Part shown: positions 35,190 to 46,256 of the stretch, in pieces
How positions within the stretch are numbered: the stretch's first letter is position 1
Layout of the letters: every line of letters begins with the position of its first letter
Origin: Palaemon carinicauda
Lineage: Eukaryota; Arthropoda; Malacostraca; Decapoda; Palaemonidae
Assembly (NCBI RefSeq): GCF_036898095.1
Contig: NC_090763.1
Coordinates: 51,124,110-51,188,109, forward strand
Reading direction: 5' to 3'
DNA: 64,000 bases
Made by a program: the position numbers and the translations under genes
The notes under the pieces: model-generated
Databases searched by the model: none
What the model was told of the DNA's origin: nothing
The model's input: only the letters and a program-made list of their open reading frames with translations

Positions 35190-36263
35190 TCCTTCAGACT
35201 ATCGAAAGACTCTCAAGAGCTCGAGGCTTTTCGAAGGAGGCAGCCAGTGCGATTGCAAGAGCGAGGAGAGCTTCTACCATTAGAGTATACCAGTCGAAGT
35301 GGGAAGTCTTTTGAGACTGGTGCAAGTCAGCATCTGTGTCCTCGTCCAGTACCTCTGTAGCCCAAATCGCAGATTTTCTTTTATATCTGAGAAAGGTTCG
35401 CTCCCTTTCAGCTCCCACGATTAAGGGCTACAGGAGCATGTTGGCTTCGGTCTTTCGACATAGAGGCTTAGATCTTTCCAACAATAAAGATCTCCAAGAT
35501 CTCCTTAAGTCTTTCGAGACCTCTAAGGAACGTCGTTTGGCAACTCCTGGATGGAACTTAGACGTGGTCATAAGGTTCCTCATGTCAGACAGGTTTGAGC
35601 CATTACATTCAGCCTCCCTGAAGGATCTCACCCTCAAGACACTTTTCATAGTGTGCTTGGCTTCGGCTAAAAGGGTCAGTGAACTTCATGCCTTCAGTAA
35701 GAACATCGGTTTTTTCTACAGAAAAAGCCACTTGTTCACTTCAACTTGGTTTCCTGGCCAAAAAATGAACTGCCTTCTCGTCCTTGGCCTAAATCTTTTG
35801 ATATTCCTTGCTTATCAGAGATCGTAGGCAACGAACTGGAAAGAGTATTATGTCCTGTTAGAGCTCTTAAGTTCTATTTAGCTCGTACTAAGTCATTACG
35901 AGGTAAATCTGAGGCATTATGGTGCTCAGTTAAGAAACCTTCATTGCCTATGTCAAAGAATGCTTTGTCATATTTTATCAGACTTTTTTAATACGAGAAG
36001 CTCATTCTCACTTGAATGAGAAAGACCGATGTTTGCTTAAGGTTAAGACGCACGAAGTTAGAGATATAGCAACCTCCGTGGCCTTCAAGCAAAATAAATC
36101 TCTGCAAAGTATTATGGACGCGACTTTTTGGAGAAGCAAGTCAGTGTTCGCGTCATTTTACTTAAAAGATGTCCAGACTCTTTACGAGGACTGCTACACA
36201 CTGGGTCCATTCGTTGCAGCGAGTGCAGTAGTGGGTGAGGGTTCTACCACTACATTACCCTAA
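35190..36263 (+). pseudogene. DIRS element 1 tyrosine recombinase
   Basis: The recombinase spans three broken frames (35336-35827, 35746-35991, 36012-36263). The N-terminal core-binding part (QIADFLLYLRKVRSLSAPTI) is preceded by an in-frame TGA at 35312-35314. Catalytic residues of the family are visible: R in AKRVSELHAF, H-x-x-R in THEVRDIATSVAF, W in DATFWRSKSVFA, and the nucleophile Y in SFYLKDV. A frameshift near 35740 and a stop at ~35989 split them. In DIRS elements this enzyme integrates the circular DNA by strand exchange instead of a DDE integrase. Confidence 0.85.
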
Positions 36264-36645
36264 TTCCAATATCCTTTTTAATCTGTCTCTTGAAATGTTT
36301 TTTGGGTTGTACGGAAGGCTAAGAAGCCTTTCGCATCCTTGTTGATTTGGCGGGTGGTCAAAGTCATTTCTTGAGAGCGCCCAGATTAGGGGTTCGATGA
36401 GGTCCTGTTAGTATGGGTTGCAACCCTTTATACTTCAGCTCCTGGGAGTCTTTCAGCATCCTAAGAGGATCGCTGGGCTTCGTGAGGAAGACAGACTTAC
36501 AAGGCAGAGTAATCGTCTAAGTCAACTTCCTTACCAGGTACCTATATATTTTGGTTTTGTTATATTGATAACGGTCAAAAACTCTTTGCTTATACGCTGT
36601 AAACTTGATTAACTCTGGTCTCTACCCACCGCCTTGGGTGTGAAT

Positions 36646-36740
36646 CAGCTATTATATATTCACCGGCTAAGTTAAATATTTAAAAATGATATTTTAATTA
36701 TAAAATAAATTTTTGAATATACTTACCCGGTGAATATATA
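36646..36740 (+). repeat. Internal complementary region of DIRS element 1
   Basis: cagctattatatattcaccg through aaatatttaaaaa is the reverse complement of the left end, and tgatattttaattataaaat through cccggtgaatatata is the reverse complement of the right end. The abutting copies mark the circle junction expected in the DIRS replication cycle. Confidence 0.9.
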
Positions 36741-36784
36741 AATGAAATGACCCTCCCTTCCTCCCCAATAGAGACGCAGCGGGA

Positions 36785-36940
36785 CGAGAAGAATTGAAGG
36801 GTTTGTTTACATGCAAGAGTGGTATCTGGCCGATAGTTGGCGCTGGTGGGCACACCCGCAACCTTCATAGCGATCGCTCGCGAGTTTTTTTAGTTTGTTT
36901 TCTGTCGAGCCGCTGAGTAGCAGCTATTATATATTCACCG
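36785..36940 (-). repeat. Right inverted terminal repeat of DIRS element 1
   Basis: Reverse complement of 30541-30697, followed by the right-specific extension ggtaagtatattcaaaaatt. Confidence 0.9.
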
Positions 36941-36982
36941 GGTAAGTATATTCAAAAATTTATTTTATAATTAAAATATCAT

Positions 36983-37539
36983 ATTTATCAACCCATGAGG
37001 GTGTTGCTGGGTCATTTTGGATAATAGCTCATGAAGTTGATGGTATTGGTTTCATGCTAGCCTTCAAGGAGAAGTACTGTGTCCAGATTGAACCGACTTG
37101 ACTGTAGTACCACCTGTGAGTAGTTATGAATAGACCTACTGTACTTTTTTGAACATTTTAATAGCTGTTCCAGCTTGTACTGAAGTCATTCTTAACTTTA
37201 TCGGACTCGTATTTGTATAGCTAGGGAAAATAGAAATTACTTTAAAAATTTGTGATATTCCAAACCGTACACTAAAGTTGTGTGCTGCTCAAAATTCTGA
37301 ATCATTTCCTAAAATATCATCTTCATGGTAAATCTATGGCTAATATTTTAGATGTTGATGTAGATGGTCTTGAGTATCTACATGATATCGATCTTTTTAA
37401 TAAAATCCAATTTACTTCCATTATAAAATAATTCATGATTTTGAAGGTGAGAATCCATCCAGCTCTGTGAGTGAATGTGGTTCTCAAATACTTTTTATTA
37501 TATTTATAAATTTCATGATGGCATTGAATGACTTCACAG
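36983..37539. other. AT-rich sequence, presumed intron
   Basis: No repeat family or gene recognised. Ends in gcattgaatgacttcacag, a possible 3' splice site. Confidence 0.45.
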
Positions 37540-37600
37540 ATTCCAGTGCTTGGCTTCTGGCCAAAAATTTACTATCCAAGCCATTTTGGTCAAAGAGCAG
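37540..37600 (+). CDS. Candidate host-gene exon B (61 nt)
   Basis: Bounded by gacttcacag and gtatttacta. If exon A (27633-27709) donates AG of a split codon, the first base A completes AGA (Arg) and the frame reads FQCLASGQKFTIQAILVKEQ, ending exactly at a codon boundary before GT. All three frames are open in this short stretch, so openness alone is weak evidence; the phase agreement with exons A and C is the argument. The polypyrimidine tract is poor. Protein not recognised. Confidence 0.35.
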
Positions 37601-38384
37601 GTATTTACTAAAACAAATTGAAGATAACTTGGGCTATGTTGATAGCATCTAGGCTGCCTAAGTCATTACAGCACAGCCCTCATAGTCAGAGCATAGATAG
37701 TACAATAGTACAGCATTCATGATTTTGACTTTATTATTTATTTTATATATGCCTTAAAGTTTGATAAATAAAACACTTGTGAAGATTAGTATATATTCAT
37801 TAAATTGTGAAAAGAATAAGCTGTATCAATTAAATAACAAACGATATCTGTGAAAAATGAAGAAACATATAACAAGTCAGTAAAATGAAGAAATACTGTT
37901 GACAAAGAATACACCCCTAGACAAACTGGCTTATATAGATAACCAGCATGGTCTCAGTCCTTAGGAAGTTTAAGCCTACCATATTTATATATACCGGTAA
38001 GTATTTGGTGGGTGGGGTAAAGCTCTCTTCAAGTGTTCTAGGTTCAATCTTTGACTGTTGTGTATGATGGAAAAATCTTTTGTTTTCCATTCAAGTCCTT
38101 TCTGAATGTATGACAAATTGAGCAATTTCAAGTGACCAGTGAGGGCTTTTTCTTTGTAACCTAGTTTTGTAGGATAGTTTGTACATTAGATTCTTTCGTT
38201 TTCTGCTGGTACTTCAGTCTACTAGGGCCTGACGATCATTTTTTTTAATATTATGGACTTGTGTACTCATACATGCTAAATGATGATCACAACTCAGGAG
38301 TATGAATATAGTACTATAAAGATATGCAGTTCTGAAGTACAAATGCTTAACCATCTACTGAAGTACAAGTACTTTTCACCAGGT
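37601..38384. other. AT-rich sequence, no gene seen
   Basis: No recognised element. It ends near the 3' tail of the antisense LINE. Confidence 0.45.
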
Positions 38385-40245
38385 TTTTTATCATTATACA
38401 ATCATCATTATCTTCTACACCTATTGGAGCAAGGGCCTCTGGTTAGATATCACCCGTCCTCTCTATCTTGAGCTTTTAATTCAAGACTTCTCTATTCATC
38501 ATCTACTTCATGCATAATAATCCTTAGCCATGTAAGCTTGGGTCTTCCAACTCTGTTAGTGCCTTGTGGAGGTCAGTTAAACATTTGGTGAACTAATCTC
38601 TCTTGGGGAGTGCGAAGAGCGTGCCCAAACCATCTTTATCTACCCCTCGTCATGATCTCATCCGCATATGGTACTCAAGTAATCTATCTTATAGTTTCAT
38701 TTGTAATCCTGTCCTGCCATTTAACTCCAAATATTCTTCTGAGGGTTTTGTTCTCAAATCTACTAAATCTGTTGGACATGTCCATACAGTAACACAGATC
38801 TCACTAAACTGATATATAGCCCAATTTTTATATGTAATTTCAGGTGTTTGATTTCTAAATTTCACTCAACCTAGCCATTTTGTGGTTTGCTTTTTTCAAT
38901 CTTTCACTAAACTCTAATTCTAAAGACCATGTATTGGAGATCTTAGTTCCTAAATACTTGAGTTTTTCTACCTCATTAATCTTTTCTCCTTCCAAAGATA
39001 TATAATTTTCCATTTCATGTTCTGTTCTAACATCTCTATTTTTCTTTTATTTATCTTGAGCCCAACTGTGTGATATTTCATGTATTCTGGTAAGCAGACA
39101 TTGCTAATCCTGGGGTGTTCTGGTAATAAGGACAGCATTATGAGCATACTCTAGGACTGCTAATATCCTATTACCAATACAGTCATCCTTCTACACCACC
39201 TCCGGTTGTTCTACACATTACAAAATCTATAAGGAGGATAAACAACATAGGTGACAACCCAGTCCCTTGAAGTACCCCACTGTTCACTGAAAATTTATTT
39301 GATAGGACTCCACTAACATTAACTTTGCACTTGTTATACTCATGAATAGACTTAATCAAATTCACATATTTAAGAGGAATTCCATGATAATGCAGGACTC
39401 TCCACAAATTTTGCTTGTGCACACTATGAAAGCCTTTTTCATAGTCCTCAAATTCCTTAGTAAAGGATTTCTATATTATACGCATTGCTGTACAACATGT
39501 CTCAAAATGAAAATTTGGTCAGTACAACTTCTATCTTTTCTAAATCCTGATTGTTCATCTTTCATCAATCCTTCTCTCTAGTCTCTTTAGAATAAGCATA
39601 CTACTGTATATATTTTCCTGACAACTGACATAAGTGTGAGTTTTTGTGATTATAATTATTGTAACCAGTCAGGTCTTTTCTGCCATTTTCACCAATACTT
39701 CTGACTCCCATTCATCAGGTTTTACCTCTTCATGCCACATTCTAGAAACGTATATTGTAACTACAGTATTTTGACGTTCACTTCATTTTCAACCAGCATC
39801 ATCTCAGTAGTTATTCCATCATATCCGAGGACTTTCCATATCTTGAGTTTTTTAATGATAGCTTAGACTTCAAATGCAATGAATTCACTTAGGTGCACAT
39901 CAAGAGTTCATCAACTTCAAGTATATATATCAACTTATTTCCTTCGTATCTCCTATTCATGACCTTACTAAAGTGTTCCATCCAACATTGGCTTTCTTCA
40001 TCTTCTTTTGTTATAACAGGTCCATCTCTAGTTCTGATGGGTATATGCGTTTTCTTCTTTGCCACCGTAGATATTTCACTAATAATTCTATGAGGGAATC
40101 TTACACCATAGCCACTCCCTGAATTCATAGCTGTCAGCCTAACCTGCTTTCCTGTTTAAATGTACTTAACAGTTATTCCTGGCTTTTCTTTTGACCTCAC
40201 TATCAATACTGAAATACTTAGCATACTCTGCCTTGTAATTTTCAT
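38385..40245 (-). pseudogene. RTE-like LINE, RT half (downstream of DIRS insertion)
   Basis: Read on the minus strand, from the DIRS junction: KIYENYKAEYAKYFSID-type linker, then HIPIRTRDGPVITKEDEESQ (39970-40040), then the palm VHKQNLWRVLHYHGIPLKYV and VNSGVLQGTGLSPMLFILLI (39205-39420). The YADD box reads YAHN (GATGAT to CATAAT, 39137-39142). The C-terminus follows with RTPQERLVHQ, VGRPKLTWLRIIM and a CxNRCRR end. This is the same family as the arm fragments at 4890-5795 and 13601-14215. It is inactive: catalytic aspartates lost, many stops. Confidence 0.85.
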
Positions 40246-40260
40246 TTTTTCAATATTAAA

Positions 40261-40423
40261 CTTACCCGATAATCATGTAGCTGTCAACTCCGTTGCCCGA
40301 CAGAATTCTATGGAGGGATACGCCAGCTATCACAATACTAGAAGGGGGTGTATTTACCAGCGCCACCTGTGGCCAGGTACTCAAGTACTTCTTGTTGACA
40401 CCTCCTCAATTATTCCTCTGTCG
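40261..40423 (+). repeat. Left inverted terminal repeat of DIRS element 2
   Basis: cttacccgataatcatgtag through aattattcctctgtcg, reverse complement of 46776-46936. The word cccgataatcatg differs from element 1 (ccggtgaatatat), showing that the two elements have different terminal specificities. Confidence 0.9.
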
Positions 40424-41520
40424 TGCTTCCGGCAAGACGTTCTGGGATACGCTTATGTTCTTGGAGTATTTTCACGACTTTGGTGAAGTATTTCTCTTTG
40501 ATTTCGGCTGTCGCTTTACTGGAAACTTCTATATTAGCTTAGTTAGCTTTTGGAATTAATTTGATTAATTATGGTGACGAGAGAGTATGAACTCTCGTTC
40601 ACCTTTCATTGGCCGACCCTTCCCTTAGACGGAAGTGTTGGTGTCTAAGAGAGTATAGACTCTCTTTCTTAATTTTGCTTAACAAAAGTTATAGATTTAT
40701 TTTATATCTCTCCGCCTCTTATAGGCCTCTTCGATTAACTTCCTTTTATTATAAACTCATTAAAATTAATTTTTATATTTGTTTATATTCGACCTTCCTA
40801 ATAGTAGGCGGTCTTTTACCGAAGTTAATAAACTTTGAGCCCGTCATTTCGGTTTTACCTGTTAACATATTATGCTATTTCCGCCACAGAGTTTGAAAGA
40901 TTTTCTTTGACAGTCTCGTACTGTTTTCAAAGTTGAACTAACGTTTTGTTTTGTCTCTGCAGTTGTTGACGTTCAGAACGTTCAACTTGCACTCTATCGT
41001 TACGATAGAGAAAGAATGTTCACGGTTTCACGTTGCAGTAAGAGTAACCGTGTCTAGCGTTTTGTTCATTCTTTCTTAACTTAATGGTTTTGATCCTAAT
41101 AAAGGAACTTTTCAGTTTTTTTCCTTTAACAATAATATGTTTTAACGATATATATGATTGGGCTCTTCTCTCAGGTTCTAAGTCAAGAGAGAGAGAGAGA
41201 GAGAGAGATAGAGACGGAGGGAGAAAGAGGATAAACGTTTCATTCAAGCCTGCCAGGCGTACGAGTAACGTCGTTATCGTTTTTGCTCTTCTCCCTAGTC
41301 TCTTTAGGGGAAGAAACTAAACGTTTCTAGAGTGATCTAGTGTTTAGTCTCTTTCCAACCACTGAATTATCTTTCATTAGATTTTTCTGTTACATTGTAA
41401 TTCTGTTTTCGCAATTACTAACTTTGAGAAAGGATAGAATTGCGTATTTCAGGTACAAACCACTTAAAGTTTCGAGTTCAGTGAAATAAGTGCAAACAGA
41501 AATCAAAGTGATAAGTGATT
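40424..41520 (+). other. Leader of DIRS element 2
   Basis: No gene. Shares ggccgacccttcccttag, tctatcgttacgatagag and a GA tract (41183-41230) with element 1 in the same order. Confidence 0.7.
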
Positions 41521-42000
41521 AGTGCGTGAGGGTACTTTTGTGCGCGCCAGTCGTCCTCCCAGTCCGGGACCTCTTGCAAGCTCCCAAGCCCAGGGGAGAA
41601 GCAATGTCGAAGGGCATAAGGGTTCAGCAGGCCTTGATCGGCGCACAGAAGTATTCTCGGTGGTTGTGGGCGTGTCTTACCGAGACCGTCACTCCCACCC
41701 GCAGACGATTGAGCCCTTATTTTGCTCGTCTGCAGAAGAGATTAGGGGAGAAAATAAAGGCAGAGTAACGCTGGTCTCAGGTCTCAAGACCTCTTAAACG
41801 TTAAGTCCAGACCTATGCCAGACGTACGAAGTTAAAGTTCACAACCCGAATGCAGTCATTGGGTTAGCTCTGACTCTCCTCAGTCATCAGTTGATTACAC
41901 TCCGCCTAAGAGGAGTAAGGTTCTGCCACAACAGATCTCTGCTGTTAAGGCTTTACCTCAGCAGAACTTAGTGTCTGCCGACCCCAAGTTAACTCTACTG

Positions 42001-42470
42001 CAGTCCATACAGTCACAACTTTCGGTCTTGATGCGTGAGGGTCGGGCTGAGAGTGTTGCGCCTCCGCCTCCGCCTACACTCCCCCCCCCCCCCCCGCCTA
42101 TGATCGCTCCGCCTGATCACAGTACCACCTGCCAGGCGTACGATGTTGTGAACTCTACTACAGTCCATGCAAGCACAGCTTTCGGACTTGATGCGTGAGT
42201 GTCGGGCTGAGAGTGTTGCTCCTCCGCCTCCGCCTACACTCCCTCCACCTACACTCGCTCCGCCTGATCGCAGTACCATCTGCCAGGCGTACGATGTTGT
42301 GGACTCTACTACAGTCCATGCAAGCACAGCTTTCGGACTTGATGCGTGAGTGTCGGGCTGAGAGTGTTGCTCCTCCGCCTCCGCCTACACTCCCTCCACC
42401 TACACTCGCTCCGCCTGATCGCAGTACCACCTGCCAGCAGTTCCACCTGCCAGGCGTACGATGTTGAGCC
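42001..42470 (+). repeat. Tandem triplication inside DIRS element 2 ORF1
   Basis: cagtccat(a/g)cannacaact starts at 42001, 42161 and 42312 (offsets 160 and 151). Each unit holds ttgatgcgtgagngtcgggc, a cctccgcct-rich stretch and cgatgttgtg. The first unit has a 15-base C run (42072-42086). The second and third units are nearly identical. Confidence 0.9.
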
Positions 42471-43094
42471 ACGTGCTGAGTTTGCTGTTCCCTGTGGTGT
42501 TCAGCCTCCGCCTTCCTTAAGGCAACCTTTACTTTGGGATCAGGAGGATTATACCTCTCTTCCTCCGCCTCCACTTGCTGCTCCACCAGTGATGCAACAC
42601 TCGGTTGAGGTACAACAACCTCTCCCGTCCATGAGTCAGTCTCCTCAGCTCTCGCTGCAGCGAGCTCAACCCTCCACAAGGCAAGCACCACAACACCTTA
42701 GCCTTGCGCCTCAGGAGCCTCAGCTTGCGAGACATTTACCTTGTTCTGCGCAGCCTCTTCCTCATCGCGCTCCGCTCACACCACAGGAACTGGAACTTGC
42801 TACTCCGCTTCCGCCAACCGCTCAGCAAGCGCAACCCTTGGGTTCAACCACTCATGCTAGGAGTCAGCCTCCTCCACCCATGCGCCTTCCTTCTGCTTGT
42901 CTTTTATTCAGCCTTTGCAGACTGAGCCTCAGGTGTTCCCTCATCGGAGTCTTGAAGAGGAAACCACAACTATTGTTGTTCCAGCTCGTTCTGACTCTGC
43001 TGTTCAGCATACCTTACCTCCATTTTCATACCATGGTTTAAACCCCATGCAAGCATGCATAAAGCACTCTAGCACTGGTCATGGAATTTCTGAG

Positions 43095-43335
43095 AAATGT
43101 TAAACGCCATGCACACGCTCTGCTTTCCTTACAGCAGGCTCTGCTTACAGCAGGCTCTGCTTACTTCATGCTCAGCATACAGCATGCTCTGCATTCAGCA
43201 TGCTCTGCATACAACATGCTCTGCATACAGCATGCTCTGCATTCAGCATGCTCTGCATACAACATGCTCTACATACAGCATGCTCTGCATACAGCATACT
43301 CTGCATACATCATGCTCTGCATACCTTACCGCATG
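43095..43335 (+). repeat. 15-bp tandem array (catgctctgcatacag units)
   Basis: About 15 degenerate units of agcatgctctgcata, beginning with variants cagcaggctctgctta. Fifteen is a multiple of three, so all frames stay open and read MLCIQHALHTACSAYS-like peptides; these are by-products. Confidence 0.9.
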
Positions 43336-43692
43336 CTTCTCAACACATCTTGGGTTGTTGCCAACTCACTAGACTGTCAAGCAGTTTCATAACGTTGCCT
43401 TCTAGTCTGCTGCTTTTGCACCAGTGAACCCTCACTCAGAGAACTTAGCTTTTCTAGGATAAGGTCCCTGTAGATGAGAAAGTTCTTTTCTCCCTCCTTC
43501 TGATATTCCCTTGAGGACTCTGTCATTTGGAGGGAGCCTTTAGCTGCATAACCTCTTATGGACTTTTATTTAAGCATAACATGCTTACAGGGAAGGTAAT
43601 GGTTCCACTTCAGCCGCTAATCCCGTCTGTTACCACACCTGCTCCCATAGACCTTGAGCTGTGTTGCATGACATGCAGTCCAAGCTTAGTCC

Positions 43693-45357
43693 TTGTTAGA
43701 GGATTTTTTGTTTACGGAGTCAATGTGTCACGGGGAAGACGTTCAACAACCAACAGAAGGGACTTGTTGTGACGCAGTGCGGCAACCTCAGCAACCCGTT
43801 AAGGAGTTGTCTGTACGACCCAGACAGTCTAGACAGATTCGGGTTGTCACTGTACTTCCTCGCTTGCCCATGATTGACAGTTTACAGACTGTGCAGCAGT
43901 ATCATGATCTTGTGTCCGGCTCCGTCAGACGACTGGCTTTTAGAGCTCCCACAAGTCGTCGCTGTCTGGAGATTTTCAAATGGACTATGGATCTGACCAA
44001 GGAACTGGGCCTCCTGGTCAATTTTGAGGAGTCTCAGCTCGTTCCATCCCAGACCATTGTCTCCTTGGGTATGGATCTTCAGAGTCGAGCTTTTCGGACT
44101 TGTCCGTCGGCCCCAAGGATCTTCCAAGCCCTAGAATGCATCCAGAGCATGCTGAGAAGGAACCGATGCTTAGTCAGGCAGTGGATGAGTCTAACAGGGA
44201 CACTTTCATCGCTGGCCCTGTTCATCGAGTTAGGGAGACTCCACCTCCGCCCCCTTCAGTATCATCTAGCTGCTCACTGGATAAAGGACATGACGCTAGA
44301 GACGGGCTCAGTTCCTGTTTCCGAAGAGATGAGGTCTACTCTAACGTGGTGGAAGAACAGCATTCTTCTCAAGGAAGGTCTACCATTGGCTGTTCAGACC
44401 CCCGACCACCGTCTCTTCTCGGACGCATCGGACACGGGCTGGGGTGCGACACTGGACGGACAGGAATGCTCGGGAACATGGAATCAGGAGCAAAGGACAC
44501 TTCACATCTATTGCAAGGAGTGGTTGGCAGTTCATCTGGCCTTGATAAACTTCAAGTCCCTCCAGCTTAACAAGGTGGTGGAGGTGAACTCCGACTACAC
44601 CACAGCCTTGGCTTACATCTCCAAGCAGGGAGGGACTCATTCGAGGAAGTTGTTCGAGATCGCAAGGGACCTCCTCATTTGGTCAAAAGATCGAAAGCTC
44701 ACGCTGGTAACGAGGCTCATTCAGGGCGATATGAATGTCATGGCAGATCGCCTCAGCCGGAAGGGTCAGGTCTTCCCCACAGAGTGGACCCTTCACAAGA
44801 ATGTTTGCAGCAGACTTTGGGCCCTGTGGGGTCAGCCAACCATAGATCTATTCGCTACCTCGATGACCAAGAGGCTCCTCTTGTATTGTTCTCCGATTCC
44901 AGACTCAGCAGCAGTTCGCGTGGATGCCTTTCTGCTGGATTGGTCCCATCTCGACCTGTATGCATTCCCGCCGTTCAAGATTGTCAACAGGGTACTTCAG
45001 AAGTTCGCCTCTCACAAAGGGACACGGCTGACGTTGGTTGCTCCCCTCTGGCCCGCGAGAGAATGGTTCACCGAGGTACTGCAATGGCTGGTCGACGTTC
45101 CCAGGACTCTTCCTCCTAGAGTGGACCTTCTGCGTCAACCTCACGTAAAGAAGGTACACCCAAACCTCCACGCTCTTCGTCTGACTGCCTTCAGACTATC
45201 GAAAGACTCTCAAGAGCTAGAGGCTTTTCGAAGGAGGCAGCCAGAGCGATTGCCAGAGCAAGGACGACATCCACTCTCAGAGTCTATCAGTATTAATGGG
45301 AAGTCTTCCGAAGCTGGTGCAAGGCCAATGCAGTTTCCTCAACCAGTACCACTGTAA
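43693..45357 (+). CDS. DIRS element 2: ORF1 tail fused to RT thumb, RNase H and C-terminal pol domain
   Basis: An uninterrupted 554-aa frame. Residues 1-75 match the end of ORF1 (DSLQTVQQYHDLVSGSV against SQTVKQLHDVASWSA of element 1). The sequence then jumps at acgactggct to a point just after the YLDD position of RT (RAPTSRRCLEIFKWTMDLTK against RASSSLRCLQDLHWTLSLAR), so fingers and palm are gone. RNase H follows with SDASDTGWGATLDG (Asp), CKEWLAVHLAL (Glu) and VEVNSDYTTALAYISKQGGT (Asp), then IQGDMNVMADRLSR. The last third has WGQPTIDLFATS, FLLDWSHLDLYAFPPFKIVN and LWPAREWFTEVLQWL, the DIRS C-terminal pol region. Ends HALRLTAFRLSKD...PVPL. RNase H could be active; RT cannot be. Confidence 0.8.
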   Translation: MLEDFLFTESMCHGEDVQQPTEGTCCDAVRQPQQPVKELSVRPRQSRQIRVVTVLPRLPMIDSLQTVQQYHDLVSGSVRRLAFRAPTSRRCLEIFKWTMDLTKELGLLVNFEESQLVPSQTIVSLGMDLQSRAFRTCPSAPRIFQALECIQSMLRRNRCLVRQWMSLTGTLSSLALFIELGRLHLRPLQYHLAAHWIKDMTLETGSVPVSEEMRSTLTWWKNSILLKEGLPLAVQTPDHRLFSDASDTGWGATLDGQECSGTWNQEQRTLHIYCKEWLAVHLALINFKSLQLNKVVEVNSDYTTALAYISKQGGTHSRKLFEIARDLLIWSKDRKLTLVTRLIQGDMNVMADRLSRKGQVFPTEWTLHKNVCSRLWALWGQPTIDLFATSMTKRLLLYCSPIPDSAAVRVDAFLLDWSHLDLYAFPPFKIVNRVLQKFASHKGTRLTLVAPLWPAREWFTEVLQWLVDVPRTLPPRVDLLRQPHVKKVHPNLHALRLTAFRLSKDSQELEAFRRRQPERLPEQGRHPLSESISINGKSSEAGARPMQFPQPVPL

Positions 45358-45359
45358 CC

Positions 45360-46256
45360 CAGATTGCTGACTTCCTGTTACATCTAAGGAACGTAAGATC
45401 CCTATCAGCTCCTACGATCAAGGGTTACAGAAGTATGTTGGCAGCGGTTTTCCGCCACAGAGGCTTGGATCTTTCCTCCAACAAAGATCTACAGGACCTC
45501 CTTAGGTCTTTTGAGACCTCAAAGGAACGTCGGTTGTCCACTCCAGGCTGGAATCTAGACGTGGTCCTAAGGTTCCTAATGTCATCAGGATTTGAACCGC
45601 TCCAATCAGCCTCTTTTAAGGACCTCACATTAAAAACTCTTTTCCTCGTGTGCTTAGCAACAGGTAAAAGAGTAAGTGAGATCCACGCCTTCAGCAGGAA
45701 CATAGGTTTCACATCTGAAACGGCTACATGTTCCTTGCAGCTCGGTTTTTTGGCTAAAAACGAGCTTCCTTCCCGTCCTTGGCCTAAGTCGTTCGAGATC
45801 CCAAGCCTGTCCAACATGGTGGGGAACGAACTGGAGAGAGTACTTTGCCCAGTTAGAGCTCTTAAGTACTATCTAAGAAGGTCAAAACCATTACGAGGAC
45901 AATCAGAAGCCTTATGGTGTGCTATCAAGAAGCCTTCTCTACCAATGTCTAAGAACTCAGTTTCTTACTACATCAGGCTTCTGATTAGAGAAGCAAATTC
46001 TCATCTGAAGGAAGAAGACCTTGCTTTGCTGAAGGTAAGGACACATGAAGTGAGAGCTGTGGCTACTTCAGTGGCCTTCAAACAGAACCGTTCTCTGCAG
46101 AGTGTTATGGATGCAACCTATTGGAGAAGCAAGTCAGTGTTCGCATCATTCTATCTCAAAGATGTCCAGTCTCTTTACGAGTACTGCTACACCCTGGGTC
46201 CATTCGTAGCAACGAATGCAGTAGTAGGCGAGGGCTCAGCCACTACATTCCCATAA
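45360..46256 (+). CDS. DIRS element 2 tyrosine recombinase
   Basis: Open from an in-frame TAA at 45294-45296 to the stop at 46254; the first ATG gives 273 aa from 45435. Upstream in-frame codons include QIADFLLHLRNVRSLSAPTI (core-binding domain), and before the TAA the frame continues into IARARTTSTLRVYQ, so the TAA truncates the N-terminus. All catalytic residues are present: R in TGKRVSEIHAF, H-x-x-R in RTHEVRAVATSVAF, W in DATYWRSKSVFA, and nucleophile Y in SFYLKDV. In DIRS elements this enzyme inserts a circular DNA intermediate. It overlaps the end of the pol frame, the usual DIRS arrangement. Catalytic core intact; N-terminus probably damaged. Confidence 0.82.
   Translation, partial: QIADFLLHLRNVRSLSAPTIKGYRSMLAAVFRHRGLDLSSNKDLQDLLRSFETSKERRLSTPGWNLDVVLRFLMSSGFEPLQSASFKDLTLKTLFLVCLATGKRVSEIHAFSRNIGFTSETATCSLQLGFLAKNELPSRPWPKSFEIPSLSNMVGNELERVLCPVRALKYYLRRSKPLRGQSEALWCAIKKPSLPMSKNSVSYYIRLLIREANSHLKEEDLALLKVRTHEVRAVATSVAFKQNRSLQSVMDATYWRSKSVFASFYLKDVQSLYEYCYTLGPFVATNAVVGEGSATTFP

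Larger units (their letters stand above)
30510..36982 (+). mobile_element. DIRS-type retrotransposon, element 1
   Basis: A 6.5-kb element with DIRS architecture: ~156-bp inverted terminal repeats (30541-30697 and 36785-36940) with short non-matching outer extensions, an internal complementary region (36646-36740) that is the reverse complement of both outer ends joined, and genes in the order ORF1, RT, RNase H, tyrosine recombinase. No LTRs, and no obvious target duplication at the ends (left flank ending aagtg, right flank starting atttatc). Frameshifts and stops are scattered through all genes, so it is inactive. Element 2 (40246-46972) is a related subfamily. Confidence 0.9.
41521..43692 (+). 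pseudogene. DIRS element 2 ORF1, disrupted by tandem repeats
   Basis: Starts around MREGTFVRASRPPSPGPLAS (41522); LRDLLQAPKPRGEA in another frame corresponds to element 1. It then becomes Pro-rich (APPPPPTLPPP) through a triplicated segment at 42001-42470 whose 160- and 151-bp offsets each shift the frame by one. A 231-aa open stretch follows (42346-43041), rich in Pro, Gln and Leu, and then the 15-bp array at 43095-43335. No zinc finger or other domain is recognisable. Probably gag-like by position; not expressible as one protein. Confidence 0.55.

Noticed and set aside
43081..43427. Overlapping Cys/His-rich frames that look like a secreted repeat protein
   Set aside because: They result from a 15-bp tandem repeat that is open in all three frames.
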